Of a DNA stretch of 35,568 nt, positions 24,315 through 31,927 are shown in pieces; within the stretch, counting starts at the first letter, position 1; every line of letters starts with the position of its first letter. Below the pieces are notes generated by a model. That model was given only the letters and a program-made list of their open reading frames with translations. It was not told where the DNA came from and did no database searches. Made by a program: the position numbers and the translations under genes. The stretch is from Bacteroidaceae bacterium (GTDB taxonomy: Bacteria > Bacteroidota > Bacteroidia > Bacteroidales > Bacteroidaceae). Location: the NCBI GenBank assembly GCA_024683455.1, contig JAIKYE010000017.1:1-35568 (forward strand). The letters are read 5' to 3'.

Positions 24315-25277
24315 TTAGAAAGCCGATGCTTTCAGTTCAAGTCCGGCTTTCTCGTCCAAGCCGAACATCAGATTCATATTCTGAACACCCTGACCTACGG
24401 CTCCCTTCAGCAGGTTGTCGATGCAACTGATCATCAACAACTGATCCTCGTACTTCTCCACATAGACCACGGCTTTGTTGGTGTTTACCACCTGTTTCAT
24501 ATCAGGGCTCTTGGTGACAAAGTGGGTGAAAGCTGCATCCTTGTAGTAATCAGCATATATCTGCTGAACCTCCTCTAGAGACTTATCGCACTTAGCATAG
24601 GCCGTCACGAAGATGCCTCTTGTGAAGCAGCCACGCTGAGGAATAAACAGCACTCGGCCGTCATAACCAGGGCACAGTTCTTGTACCGTTTGGTTGATTT
24701 CCAACAGATGCTGATGGGTGAAGGTCTTATAGACTGAAATATTATCGTTACGCCAAGAGAAGTGAGTCGTAGCACCTGGCTTCTGACCAGCTCCCGTGCT
24801 GCCCGTAATACCGTTCACATGAATATCACCGCTAATAATCCCCGCCTTCAAAGCTGGCAGCATTGCCAACTGAATACAGGTGGCGAAACAACCGGGATTG
24901 GCCAAATGCTGACAACCGGCAATGATGTCCTTATGCGTTTCGGGCAAGCCATAGACGTAGTCGTGGTCACCCTTGATGCGGAAGTCCTGTGCAAGGTCGA
25001 TAATCTTCACGTTGGCGGGGATGGCGTGCTCCTTAAGGAACGCCTCGCTCTTGCCATGGCCGAAACAGAAGAATACAACATCAACCTTATCGAAAGGCAT
25101 CTCATCGGTGAACTTAAGGTCAGTGTCGCCAATCAAACCTTCGTGCACATCTGATACAAGATTGCCCGCATTACTTTCAGAATTGGCAAAGACAATCTCC
25201 GCCTCAGGATGCCCTAACAATACCCTTATCAACTCGCCACCAGTATACCCTGCAGCACCAAGTATTCCTATCTTCAT
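24315..25277 (-). CDS. argC: N-acyl-gamma-glutamyl-phosphate reductase
   Basis: The 320-residue product begins MKIGILGAAGYTGGELIRVL (NADP-binding Rossmann motif) and carries the catalytic cysteine in LANPGCFATCIQLA. GSTGAGQKPG and VLFIPQRGCFTRGIFV are also conserved. It reduces acylglutamyl phosphate to the semialdehyde. It lies between argG and argD; argB, the kinase for the preceding step, is not in this window. Confidence 0.96.
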   Translation of the reverse strand: MKIGILGAAGYTGGELIRVLLGHPEAEIVFANSESNAGNLVSDVHEGLIGDTDLKFTDEMPFDKVDVVFFCFGHGKSEAFLKEHAIPANVKIIDLAQDFRIKGDHDYVYGLPETHKDIIAGCQHLANPGCFATCIQLAMLPALKAGIISGDIHVNGITGSTGAGQKPGATTHFSWRNDNISVYKTFTHQHLLEINQTVQELCPGYDGRVLFIPQRGCFTRGIFVTAYAKCDKSLEEVQQIYADYYKDAAFTHFVTKSPDMKQVVNTNKAVVYVEKYEDQLLMISCIDNLLKGAVGQGVQNMNLMFGLDEKAGLELKASAF

Positions 25278-25302
25278 ATATTTTATGATTAAACTAATTG
25301 TT

Positions 25303-25334
25303 CACCCCTCCTTTCGGAGGGGATGGGGGAGGCT
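25303..25334. repeat. GC-rich hairpin repeat in the argG-argC gap
   Basis: CCCCTCC-TTTC-GGAGGGG (25305-25322), followed by GATGGGGGAGGCTT that directly abuts the argG stop codon. It could act as an mRNA 3' hairpin or partial terminator inside the operon. Confidence 0.75.
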
Positions 25335-26540
25335 TTACCTTTTCTCATCCTTATGGATGCCATAATATACGCGAAGTGGCGTACTTGAAACCTTGATAAA
25401 ACCTTTGGCTTCATCGGCAGTCCAACCAGTCTGCGTCTCACCGTATTCGCCGAGCTTGCTCTTTGTCAGGTCGTTGACAGAGTCAATACCAACAGTCTCG
25501 AAGCCGTAAGGACGGAGTTTCAGAATGGCTGTACCCGTTACATTGCGCTGGCTGCTGGTAAGCATAGCCTCGATATCGGGCATAACGGGCTCTAAGTACT
25601 GGCTCTCATGCAGGAACATGCCGTACCAGTTGGCCACCTGATCCTTCCAGTACTGCTGCCACTTGCTCAAAGTAGATTTCTCCAGCAGACGGTGTGCCTC
25701 GATGATAAGCTTGGGAGCTGCTGCCTCGAAACCTACGCGACCCTTGATGCCGATGATGGTATCGCCCACGTTGGCATCACGACCGATGGCGTAAGAAGCA
25801 CCGATCTCCTCGATCTTCTGAATAGCCTTGATGTGGTCATTGAACTTCTCGCCATTCACAGCTACAATCTCACCCTTCTCGAACTGAATCTTCAACAGAG
25901 ACTCCTTCTCAGGGTTCATAACGTGCTTCAGATAAGCCTCCTCGGGCAGTCCCTGTGTGGGATCGAGCAACTCGCCGCCACAGATACTGGTGCCCCAGAT
26001 ACCAACGTTATATGAGTACTTCAACTTGGTGAAGTCTGCAAAGTAGCCGTTGGCGTTCAGGTAGTCCACCTCTTCCTTACGAGTCAGATTGCGGTCGCGT
26101 GTCAAGGTGATAATCTCTACACCTGGAGCCATCACGAGGAAGGTCATGTCGAAACGAATCTGGTCGTTGCCAGCTCCCGTTGAACCGTGTGCAATAGCAT
26201 CAGCACCAATCTCCTTGGCATAGCGCGCAATAGCGATAGCTTGGAAGATACGCTCTGAGGAAACGCTGATGGGATAACAGTTGTTACGCAGCACGTTACC
26301 GAAGATCATGTACTTCAGCGACTTCTCGTAATACTCCTGTGTTACGTCGAGGGTCACATATTTCACAGCGCCCAATTTGTAGGCGTTCTCTTCGTTTCTC
26401 TTCAACTGTTCGGCAGAGAAACCGCCTGTATTGGCACATGCGGCATAGACCTCATAACCTAACTCCTTGGTAAGATACATCACATTGTAGCTGGTGTCCA
26501 ATCCACCACTGAAAGCTACGACAACTTTTTTCTTGCTCAT
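25335..26540 (-). CDS. argG: Argininosuccinate synthase
   Basis: The 401-residue product begins with the N-type PP-loop VVVAFSGGLDTSYNVMYL. It continues with AHGSTGAGNDQIRFD, DRNLTRKEEVDYL, YSYNVGIWGTSICGGEL and IKGRVGFEAAAPKLIIEAHRLLE. It condenses citrulline with aspartate using ATP. Because the pathway here makes N-succinylcitrulline, a deacylase must act before ArgG; none is seen in the window. Seventeen bases separate it from the GNAT gene, so they are probably co-transcribed. Confidence 0.95.
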   Translation of the reverse strand: MSKKKVVVAFSGGLDTSYNVMYLTKELGYEVYAACANTGGFSAEQLKRNEENAYKLGAVKYVTLDVTQEYYEKSLKYMIFGNVLRNNCYPISVSSERIFQAIAIARYAKEIGADAIAHGSTGAGNDQIRFDMTFLVMAPGVEIITLTRDRNLTRKEEVDYLNANGYFADFTKLKYSYNVGIWGTSICGGELLDPTQGLPEEAYLKHVMNPEKESLLKIQFEKGEIVAVNGEKFNDHIKAIQKIEEIGASYAIGRDANVGDTIIGIKGRVGFEAAAPKLIIEAHRLLEKSTLSKWQQYWKDQVANWYGMFLHESQYLEPVMPDIEAMLTSSQRNVTGTAILKLRPYGFETVGIDSVNDLTKSKLGEYGETQTGWTADEAKGFIKVSSTPLRVYYGIHKDEKR

Positions 26541-26557
26541 ATATATATTATTTTTGT

Positions 26558-27187
26558 TTATTCAATTCCTCTCAACACCAAAGTACGCATAACATCCTTT
26601 ATCACCTCCAATGAGGTTGGTTCTCCATGATGTTTCTCAGGATCCCACAGCATGCCTGTGCATACACAGAACTTACGGCCCTTCGCTTCCAGGATATCGT
26701 GATTGCAGCAACCTTCACAGCCGCGCCAGAAAGCCTCATCGTCAGTAAGCTGGTTAAAACTAACGGGAACATATCCCAGATTCGTATTCATCTTCATAAC
26801 GGCATCACCGCTGGTAAGACTGAATATCTTGGCATGAGGCCAGCGCAGACGAGCCAACGTAAAGGTATAGTCCTTGATACGCTTGGCAATACCCAAGCCC
26901 TGATAATCAGGATGAACTATCAGACCGCTGGTGGTAACGTAGTGCTTGTTACCCCAAGTCTCAATATAACTGAATCCAGCAAACTTATCGCCATGCAATG
27001 CCAGCACAGCCTTACCTTCCTTCATCTTAGTTGCCACATACTCATGGGTACGCTCAGCAATACCAGTACCACGCTTCTTGGCTGCTACACGGATGGTGTC
27101 CAAAATAGTATCTACATACACTTCATGACTAGCGTCTGCAACCAAAATCTTTATATCCTCAATCTTTATATCTTCCATTTTATTCAT
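26558..27187 (-). CDS. GNAT-family acyltransferase of the arginine cluster (probable N-acylglutamate synthase)
   Basis: The 209-residue product has the GNAT acyl-CoA site GLIVHPDYQGLGIAKRIKDY (Q96-x-x-G-x-A). It is placed between argR and argG, where an enzyme for the first step, acylation of glutamate, is expected; no argA or argJ is present. A role as N-succinyl- or N-acetylglutamate synthase is inference from context. The C-terminal part has five cysteines within 20 residues (Cys157, 160, 161, 174, 176; CEGCCNHD then FCVCTG), not part of a minimal GNAT fold and suggestive of metal binding. The alternative start at 27178 removes three residues. Confidence 0.82.
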   Translation of the reverse strand: MNKMEDIKIEDIKILVADASHEVYVDTILDTIRVAAKKRGTGIAERTHEYVATKMKEGKAVLALHGDKFAGFSYIETWGNKHYVTTSGLIVHPDYQGLGIAKRIKDYTFTLARLRWPHAKIFSLTSGDAVMKMNTNLGYVPVSFNQLTDDEAFWRGCEGCCNHDILEAKGRKFCVCTGMLWDPEKHHGEPTSLEVIKDVMRTLVLRGIE

Positions 27188-27212
27188 TGAACATTGAATA
27201 TTGCGGTAGCAA

Positions 27213-27252
27213 ATTTTTCACTTTTCACTCTTTCACTCTTTCACTTTTCACT
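27213..27252 (-). repeat. Single-arm GTGAAAA repeat spanning the argR stop
   Basis: On the minus strand, AGTGAAA-type units of 7-8 bases (AGTGAAAAGTGAAAGAGTGA and on) run across the end of argR: its last codons AGT GAA AAG TGA are repeat units. The same words occur inside element D. Confidence 0.75.
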
Positions 27253-27717
27253 TAATCGCGAAACAATCTCTGCTATGGCCGTACGGGCCTCATCTCTTTC
27301 CAACTCTTCTTTCAGAACCACCAGCACCGTATCATCACCAGCTACAGTACCCAGGAAATACGGATGGTGAGCATTGTCTATATCATACGCCACCATACTG
27401 GCATGCCCAGGTGGTGTATGGACAACCATAATATTACCCGAGAAATCTATTCTCCAGCAACTCTTATTCATCTCCTCACGTGTCATCACAGGCGAGAACA
27501 TTCCTTCTCTGGGCAAAGCATATACGCTATGACCGTTGCGTCCACGAACCTTACTGATACGCAACTGCTTAAGGTCGCGACTCAAAGTTGTCTGTGTACA
27601 GGGAAAACCAGCCTTGTCCAATTCAACCTGCAAATCCTCCTGACTCTCAAGTGCCTGGGAACTTACAATCAGTCTAATAGCCTGCAAACGTGTCTTTTTA
27701 TCCTGTCTTTTTTGCAT
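27241..27717 (-). CDS. argR: Arginine repressor/activator ArgR
   Basis: The 158-residue product has an N-terminal winged helix (about residues 5-75; QVELDKAGFPCTQTTLSRDLKQLRISKV) with the conserved TLSRDLKQL. The C-terminal hexamerisation/arginine-binding domain (about 85-158) has GHASMVAYDIDNA and the hallmark GTVAGDDTVLVVL. It senses arginine and regulates arginine genes. It heads the minus-strand cluster. Its promoter region contains three 11-bp direct repeats that are candidate operators. Confidence 0.95.
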   Translation of the reverse strand: MQKRQDKKTRLQAIRLIVSSQALESQEDLQVELDKAGFPCTQTTLSRDLKQLRISKVRGRNGHSVYALPREGMFSPVMTREEMNKSCWRIDFSGNIMVVHTPPGHASMVAYDIDNAHHPYFLGTVAGDDTVLVVLKEELERDEARTAIAEIVSRLSEK

Positions 27718-27736
27718 ATTACCTTATTTTCGGGTG

Positions 27737-27770
27737 CAAAGGTACAACATATTATTGGATTACCATCAAA
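27737..27770 (-). promoter_or_regulatory. Promoter of argR and the arginine cluster
   Basis: On the minus strand TTTG (27767-27770), a 22-bp spacer and TACCTTTG (27737-27744), just upstream of the argR start. The same 14 bases CGGGTGCAAAGGTA recur in the tRNA-Phe promoter. Confidence 0.65.
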
Positions 27771-27998
27771 AATATGCAAAGAATATGCAAAGAATATGCA
27801 CAAAGAACACAAATTTACTGAATTTTTATGCAAATTAAGTGAATAATCATTTATGATTACCTTCCTTTATCTCTCCTTACCCAACTTAAGAGATGAATTT
27901 CCATAAGATCCACCAATACTTGTGATTGGCTTAATGAAAAGTTCAGAATCGTAAAAAAACTAAAATGCAAAGAAATTTTGGGCTAATCGCTTTGCATT
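27771..27998. promoter_or_regulatory. ATGCAAAG element cluster between argR and the divergent operon
   Basis: In the 332-bp gap 27718-28049, AATATGCAAAG is repeated at exact 11-bp steps (27771, 27782, 27793, the third with AC inserted). ATGCAAA recurs at 27828. An inverted pair AATGCAAAG (27964-27972)/CTTTGCATT (27990-27998) covers the -33 box of the plus-strand promoter. There is also a perfect dyad TAATCAT-TT-ATGATTA (27844-27859). One or more may be ArgR sites; inference only. Confidence 0.5.
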
Positions 27999-28021
27999 AC
28001 CTATAATAGTTAGTACCTTTG
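27991..28021 (+). promoter_or_regulatory. Promoter of the 28.0-33.6 kb operon
   Basis: TTTG (27991-27994), a 19-bp spacer and TACCTTTG (28014-28021): a near-ideal Bacteroidota promoter, 28 bp before the TTG start. Confidence 0.8.
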
Positions 28022-28049
28022 GCACTGGAAACAACCAACATACACAATA

Positions 28050-28454
28050 TTGAAAAGGATTTTTATTTTACTATCAGCCTTAGCACTTTCTGTTGGTGCA
28101 TTTGCCCAAGTACTGCAGGGCGATGTGGAGAATGATCACATCTATGTTGATTACCATGAGAATGCTTCTTTCCCCGGAGGTGAAGAGGCATGCTTCAAGT
28201 GGATGAAAGAGCACATTAAATACCCTAAGGATTGCCTGGAGAAGAAGATTGGAGGACGGGTTAATGTAAGTTTTATAGTCAGAGAAGACTGTTCCATAGA
28301 TTCAATAGAAGTCTATAAGTCGCCCCATCCATCTCTTTCTAAAGAGGCGATTCGTTTGGTCAAGGAAATGCCTAAGTGGAAACCTGCGAAGTTTGATAAT
28401 AAATGTATAAAATCTCGTTGGCGCCTTCCTGTCAAGTTCGAACTTCCTCAATAA
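28050..28454 (+). CDS. Secreted stand-alone TonB C-terminal-domain protein (TTG start)
   Basis: The 134-residue product begins at TTG; no ATG is available, and the TTG gives an excellent signal peptide MKRIFILLSALALSVGAFA with cleavage before Q. The mature part is almost only a TonB C-terminal-like domain: FPGGEEACFKW, IKYPKDCLEKKIGGRVNVSF, LVKEMPKWKPA and SRWRLPVKFELPQ. It matches the C-terminal domain of the BlaR1-like protein at 5760 closely. Without a membrane anchor it cannot transduce ExbB/D energy; a periplasmic binding or competitor role is possible. Four cysteines (in ACFKW, DCLEK, EDCSI, NKCIK) may form disulfides. It is followed directly (0 bp) by the SGNH-thioredoxin fusion. Confidence 0.85.
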   Translation: MKRIFILLSALALSVGAFAQVLQGDVENDHIYVDYHENASFPGGEEACFKWMKEHIKYPKDCLEKKIGGRVNVSFIVREDCSIDSIEVYKSPHPSLSKEAIRLVKEMPKWKPAKFDNKCIKSRWRLPVKFELPQ

Positions 28455-28472
28455 ATGATATACAAGAATAAT

Positions 28473-30470
28473 ATGAGAATGAATATTTCTGTTTGGAAAA
28501 TATGTTGCAGTCTTTTGCTCTGCCTGTTTGGTTTACAAGTTGCAAAGGCACAGAAACAAGATGTGGAGCTGGATGCTGACGGTATTATGCGCGTGGGAGT
28601 TCCCATTACCATAGTTACCATTGGCAACAGCATTACGGCTGGCTACAGCAATACATCCAGTTATTGGGCTTGGCCTGCTCAGTTTGGCAGGATGATAGGC
28701 CCCGATTACGAGGTGAAGAACTATGCTGTAAGCGGTACTACGATGAACTTGCATATCAATGCTTCTTTCCGGAATACAGGCAATTATCCTAAAGCCAAGG
28801 CAGCAAACCCAGACATTCTGGTTATTGGACACGGAACCAACGATGCTAATGTGGGATGGTGGAAGAACTGGGGACATTTGTTCTGCGACGACTATAGGTC
28901 GATGGTGGCTTCGTTTCATGAGAATGGTAGGAATCCTATCCTCTACCTTGCGCTAGCACCTCCCGTCTTCAGCGAAGCCAGAGCCGATCAGAACAAGAAC
29001 ATTGAGGAGGAAGTGATTCCTCGCGTTAAACAAGTGGCAGCTGAGTTGGGTGCCACAACCATCGACTTCCATACACCCTTTGTAGGCAAAAAGGAGTTCT
29101 TCCCCGACAATGTACATCCCAGCGACCCAGGTGCTGCACGGATGGCTGAGATTGTGAAGAGCATCATCATACCTCAGCAACAACTGACTTCTCAGATAAA
29201 GGTAAAGAAGGGAACAGTTGTCAGTCCTACGATGGTGGTTGTAGAATCAGGATCATCCGCAACGCTGAAGCCAGAAGCTCCTACCCAGGGGGCTTGGAGT
29301 TGGAGCGGACCCAATGGTTTTACCTATGGAAAACAGGTACTGAAACTGTCAAATCTGACTTCTGGCGGCATCTATACCGTTCGATTCCAAGATAAAGAGG
29401 GACATCGCAGCGTACTCCGCTATCTGGTGAGCATTCGCGGGCAGAAGGCTGGCATCATCACACCTCATGTCTCTGTATCTGGCGAAGGATGGAAACAGGA
29501 AACCACAATAAGCGTACGTCCCGGTCAGGATGTAAACTTCGGACCTTCATGCAGCGCTGGTAATGATGCAGGCACATGGAGTTGGCGAGGACCCAATGGT
29601 TTCTTTGCCTATGGCAGGGAGCAGACCATCAGCACCATGACGGCAGCCAAGGCAGGAAAGTACGGTGTAACCTTTACGGACGAGCAAGGACGCCAGACAT
29701 CCGTAGTATATAATATAAAGGTAGAGGGTGAAGCCGTTTGTCCTAAGTTGGTTGGCTACGGTCACAACGAGGACGGCTGGAGACAGACCAACGCCATTGC
29801 TGTGAAGCAAGGAACACCTGTCACCTTTGCGCCCCATCCCATGAATGGAAAATGGGAATGGACCGGCCCCAAGGGATTCCATTCCAATGAGCGTCATAAC
29901 CAGATCTTCGACTTCGATGCCAGCATGGTGGGTGATTATGTCGGGACTTATACCAACGAGGCCGGTTGTCGTGACCAACTGGTGATTAAACTGACGCTAG
30001 CAGAAGAAAAGGCTTCAGAGGATACGCAGAAGGCACTGCCAAAGGTTTACAACGAGGATATCAACCCGCTAAAGCAAATAGATCGGGCAATAGCAAAAGC
30101 AAAGAAGGAAGGAAAGTTCGTAATCTGTCAAGTGGGAGGCAACTGGTGCCCTTGGTGTCTGCGCTTTGCCGACTTTATCACCAACGACACGACCATCACC
30201 AAGATGATAGACGAGAACTTTGTCTATGAGCATGTGAACTACAATCCACGCAAGTCTGAGGGTGCAGGAAAAATCGCTCAGGCCAAGAAGATGTTGGAAC
30301 GTCTGAACAATCCTGGCCGATTTGGCTATCCTGTATTTGTGGTTCTTGACGGAAACGGCAAAGTCCTGCACATTCAGGATTCAAGCTTCCTAGAGGAAGG
30401 TAAAAGCTATAATCAGGAGAAGGTGCTTCGTTTCTTCAAGAACTGGACACCTAAGGCGCTAAAAAAGTAA
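28473..30470 (+). CDS. Secreted SGNH/GDSL esterase with three Ig-like repeats and a C-terminal thioredoxin-like domain
   Basis: A start at 28473 or 28479 gives a signal peptide ending LFGLQVAKA; the frame opens at 28455, next to the preceding stop, and that numbering is used here. The SGNH hydrolase (about 45-240) has the nucleophile Ser59 in GNSITAG, a Gly in AVSGTT, Asn in GHGTND and Asp/His in DNVHPSDPGA. Three repeats of 90-95 residues begin GAWSWSGPNGF (about 278), GTWSWRGPNGF (about 373) and GKWEWTGPKGF (about 464), probably Ig-like. The last about 130 residues are thioredoxin-like with NWCPWC (Cys565, Cys568) and GYPVFVVLDGNGKV. Families suggest carbohydrate ester removal plus thiol chemistry; the combination is unusual. 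Confidence 0.9.
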   Translation: MRMNISVWKICCSLLLCLFGLQVAKAQKQDVELDADGIMRVGVPITIVTIGNSITAGYSNTSSYWAWPAQFGRMIGPDYEVKNYAVSGTTMNLHINASFRNTGNYPKAKAANPDILVIGHGTNDANVGWWKNWGHLFCDDYRSMVASFHENGRNPILYLALAPPVFSEARADQNKNIEEEVIPRVKQVAAELGATTIDFHTPFVGKKEFFPDNVHPSDPGAARMAEIVKSIIIPQQQLTSQIKVKKGTVVSPTMVVVESGSSATLKPEAPTQGAWSWSGPNGFTYGKQVLKLSNLTSGGIYTVRFQDKEGHRSVLRYLVSIRGQKAGIITPHVSVSGEGWKQETTISVRPGQDVNFGPSCSAGNDAGTWSWRGPNGFFAYGREQTISTMTAAKAGKYGVTFTDEQGRQTSVVYNIKVEGEAVCPKLVGYGHNEDGWRQTNAIAVKQGTPVTFAPHPMNGKWEWTGPKGFHSNERHNQIFDFDASMVGDYVGTYTNEAGCRDQLVIKLTLAEEKASEDTQKALPKVYNEDINPLKQIDRAIAKAKKEGKFVICQVGGNWCPWCLRFADFITNDTTITKMIDENFVYEHVNYNPRKSEGAGKIAQAKKMLERLNNPGRFGYPVFVVLDGNGKVLHIQDSSFLEEGKSYNQEKVLRFFKNWTPKALKK

Positions 30471-30490
30471 CCACAAGAAGGAATTTCTGA

Positions 30491-31300
30491 ATGAAGAAGA
30501 TACTATTCCTTCATGGTTTCTTTGCCAGTGGCCAATGCGTTCCTGCCTTAGCGTTACGCGAAGCATTTAAGGGTCGGGCGGAGGTGCTTACACCTGATTT
30601 GCCAATGCACCCCAAGGAGGCAATCAATTTTATCCGTGAGATTATTGATCGTGAGCAGCCCGACTTGCTATTGGGCAACAGTTGCGGAGCATTCTATGCG
30701 CAAATGTTAGCTCCTGTAGTTGGTATTCCGGCTCTACTTGGAAACCCACACTTTAAGATGACTGGTTTCCTGAAGCAGCGCATAGGAGAACATGAGTATA
30801 AGTCGCCCCGTACAGATGGTAATCAACAATTTATCATTGATGATACCCTTATTGAAGAGTTTGCAGAATTAGAAGCAATACAGTTCAACTACTGCAACCC
30901 CTATTACAGCAATCGCATCTGGGGATTGTTTGGGGAGCAGGACACACTGGCACACTTTGAATCGCTCTTCTTAGAGCATTACCTGCAGAGTTTTCACTTC
31001 CCCGGGGGACATACACCAACTTCAGACGAAGTACACAGCCATTATGTACCACTGGCTGAGAAGATGCTGACAGCATACCCCCTACCCCAGGACGGGATCC
31101 GCTACTTTAAACATTTTAAGGGAGGGCAATACCGTTTCATCCGTACGGCTTTCGACTCAGAAACAAGAGAGCGAATGGTTATATATCAGGCTCTTTACGG
31201 CGACCGCCAATACTGGGTTCGTCCGGAAAAGATGTTCTTTGAAACCATCACACGAGACGGACAGACATTCCCAAGGTTTACAGAACAGGATAAAATGTGA
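30491..31300 (+). CDS. YqiA/YcfP-like alpha/beta hydrolase fused to DUF1653
   Basis: The 269-residue product has an N-terminal alpha/beta hydrolase of the YqiA (UPF0227) type. It shows ILFLHGFFASG, the nucleophile elbow GNSCG (Ser64), an acid region FGEQDT and His in FPGGHTPTSDEV. From about residue 197 a separate domain, RYFKHFKGGQYRF followed by VIYQALYGDRQYWVRP and a C-terminal PRFTEQDKM, matches the pattern of DUF1653. The latter is normally a stand-alone small protein. Esterase activity is inferred; substrate unknown. It starts 20 bases after the fusion enzyme and overlaps a GTG in the next frame. Confidence 0.87.
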   Translation: MKKILFLHGFFASGQCVPALALREAFKGRAEVLTPDLPMHPKEAINFIREIIDREQPDLLLGNSCGAFYAQMLAPVVGIPALLGNPHFKMTGFLKQRIGEHEYKSPRTDGNQQFIIDDTLIEEFAELEAIQFNYCNPYYSNRIWGLFGEQDTLAHFESLFLEHYLQSFHFPGGHTPTSDEVHSHYVPLAEKMLTAYPLPQDGIRYFKHFKGGQYRFIRTAFDSETRERMVIYQALYGDRQYWVRPEKMFFETITRDGQTFPRFTEQDKM

Positions 31301-31338
31301 AAACAAACAACAAAGACATATATATATCGAATCATAGA

Positions 31339-31866
31339 ATGGAAAAGTTTGAGGAACAACTACATAAAGACTTGCATCAGTATCTGCTGAGCATGAAAGA
31401 AGTGGACGAACGTCTGCCAGAATGCCCCGATGTGGAAGGCAAGTGGGAAGAGATTGCAAAATCTTATCTCCCCGACGGCATCCGGGAGTTCAATGCCTAC
31501 CCAACCTCATCGCTCGGATGGATGATGTACATAGGTATGGCTATTGCAGCATACTGGGACGATGAATGGGACATCTACTCTAAGATGCCTGATATCTATT
31601 CCTTCATACGTGATAAAAGAGGCTATGATGCCCTTGATGAATATGTACGTGAAGAAGTACTACAACTGAAAGGTGCCGAATTCGAAGCGTCAGAGCGACT
31701 TGTTGGCGAATGCGCATCACGCATCTATAATGCACTCCGTCATCAAGACATAGAACCAGGAACAAAAGAGGCTTTCGACGCCTATGTTGACAGCCTGCAT
31801 CAACTCTATCAGTTTGGAGTTGCCATCCAGTTAAAACGTATGGGATATCACATGGAAAGTATCTGA
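31339..31866 (+). CDS. Conserved-looking helical protein of unknown function
   Basis: I do not recognise the family. The 175-residue version starts at ATG 31339 (MEKFEEQLHKDLHQYLLSM); a GTG at 31297 overlapping the previous stop would add 14 residues. The product is acidic and helical, with an aromatic-rich stretch SSLGWMMYIGMAIAAYWDDEWDIY near residue 65 that looks buried rather than membrane-spanning. The C-terminal helices contain Glu/Lys/Tyr and end KRMGYHMESI. Codon use and tight spacing with neighbours support a real gene. No signal peptide is seen, so it is probably cytoplasmic. Confidence 0.75.
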   Translation: MEKFEEQLHKDLHQYLLSMKEVDERLPECPDVEGKWEEIAKSYLPDGIREFNAYPTSSLGWMMYIGMAIAAYWDDEWDIYSKMPDIYSFIRDKRGYDALDEYVREEVLQLKGAEFEASERLVGECASRIYNALRHQDIEPGTKEAFDAYVDSLHQLYQFGVAIQLKRMGYHMESI

Positions 31867-31927
31867 CAAAAGGATCAGAGAGACTCTACGATGACATGCC
31901 GACAGGAAAAATAACACAATTATAATT

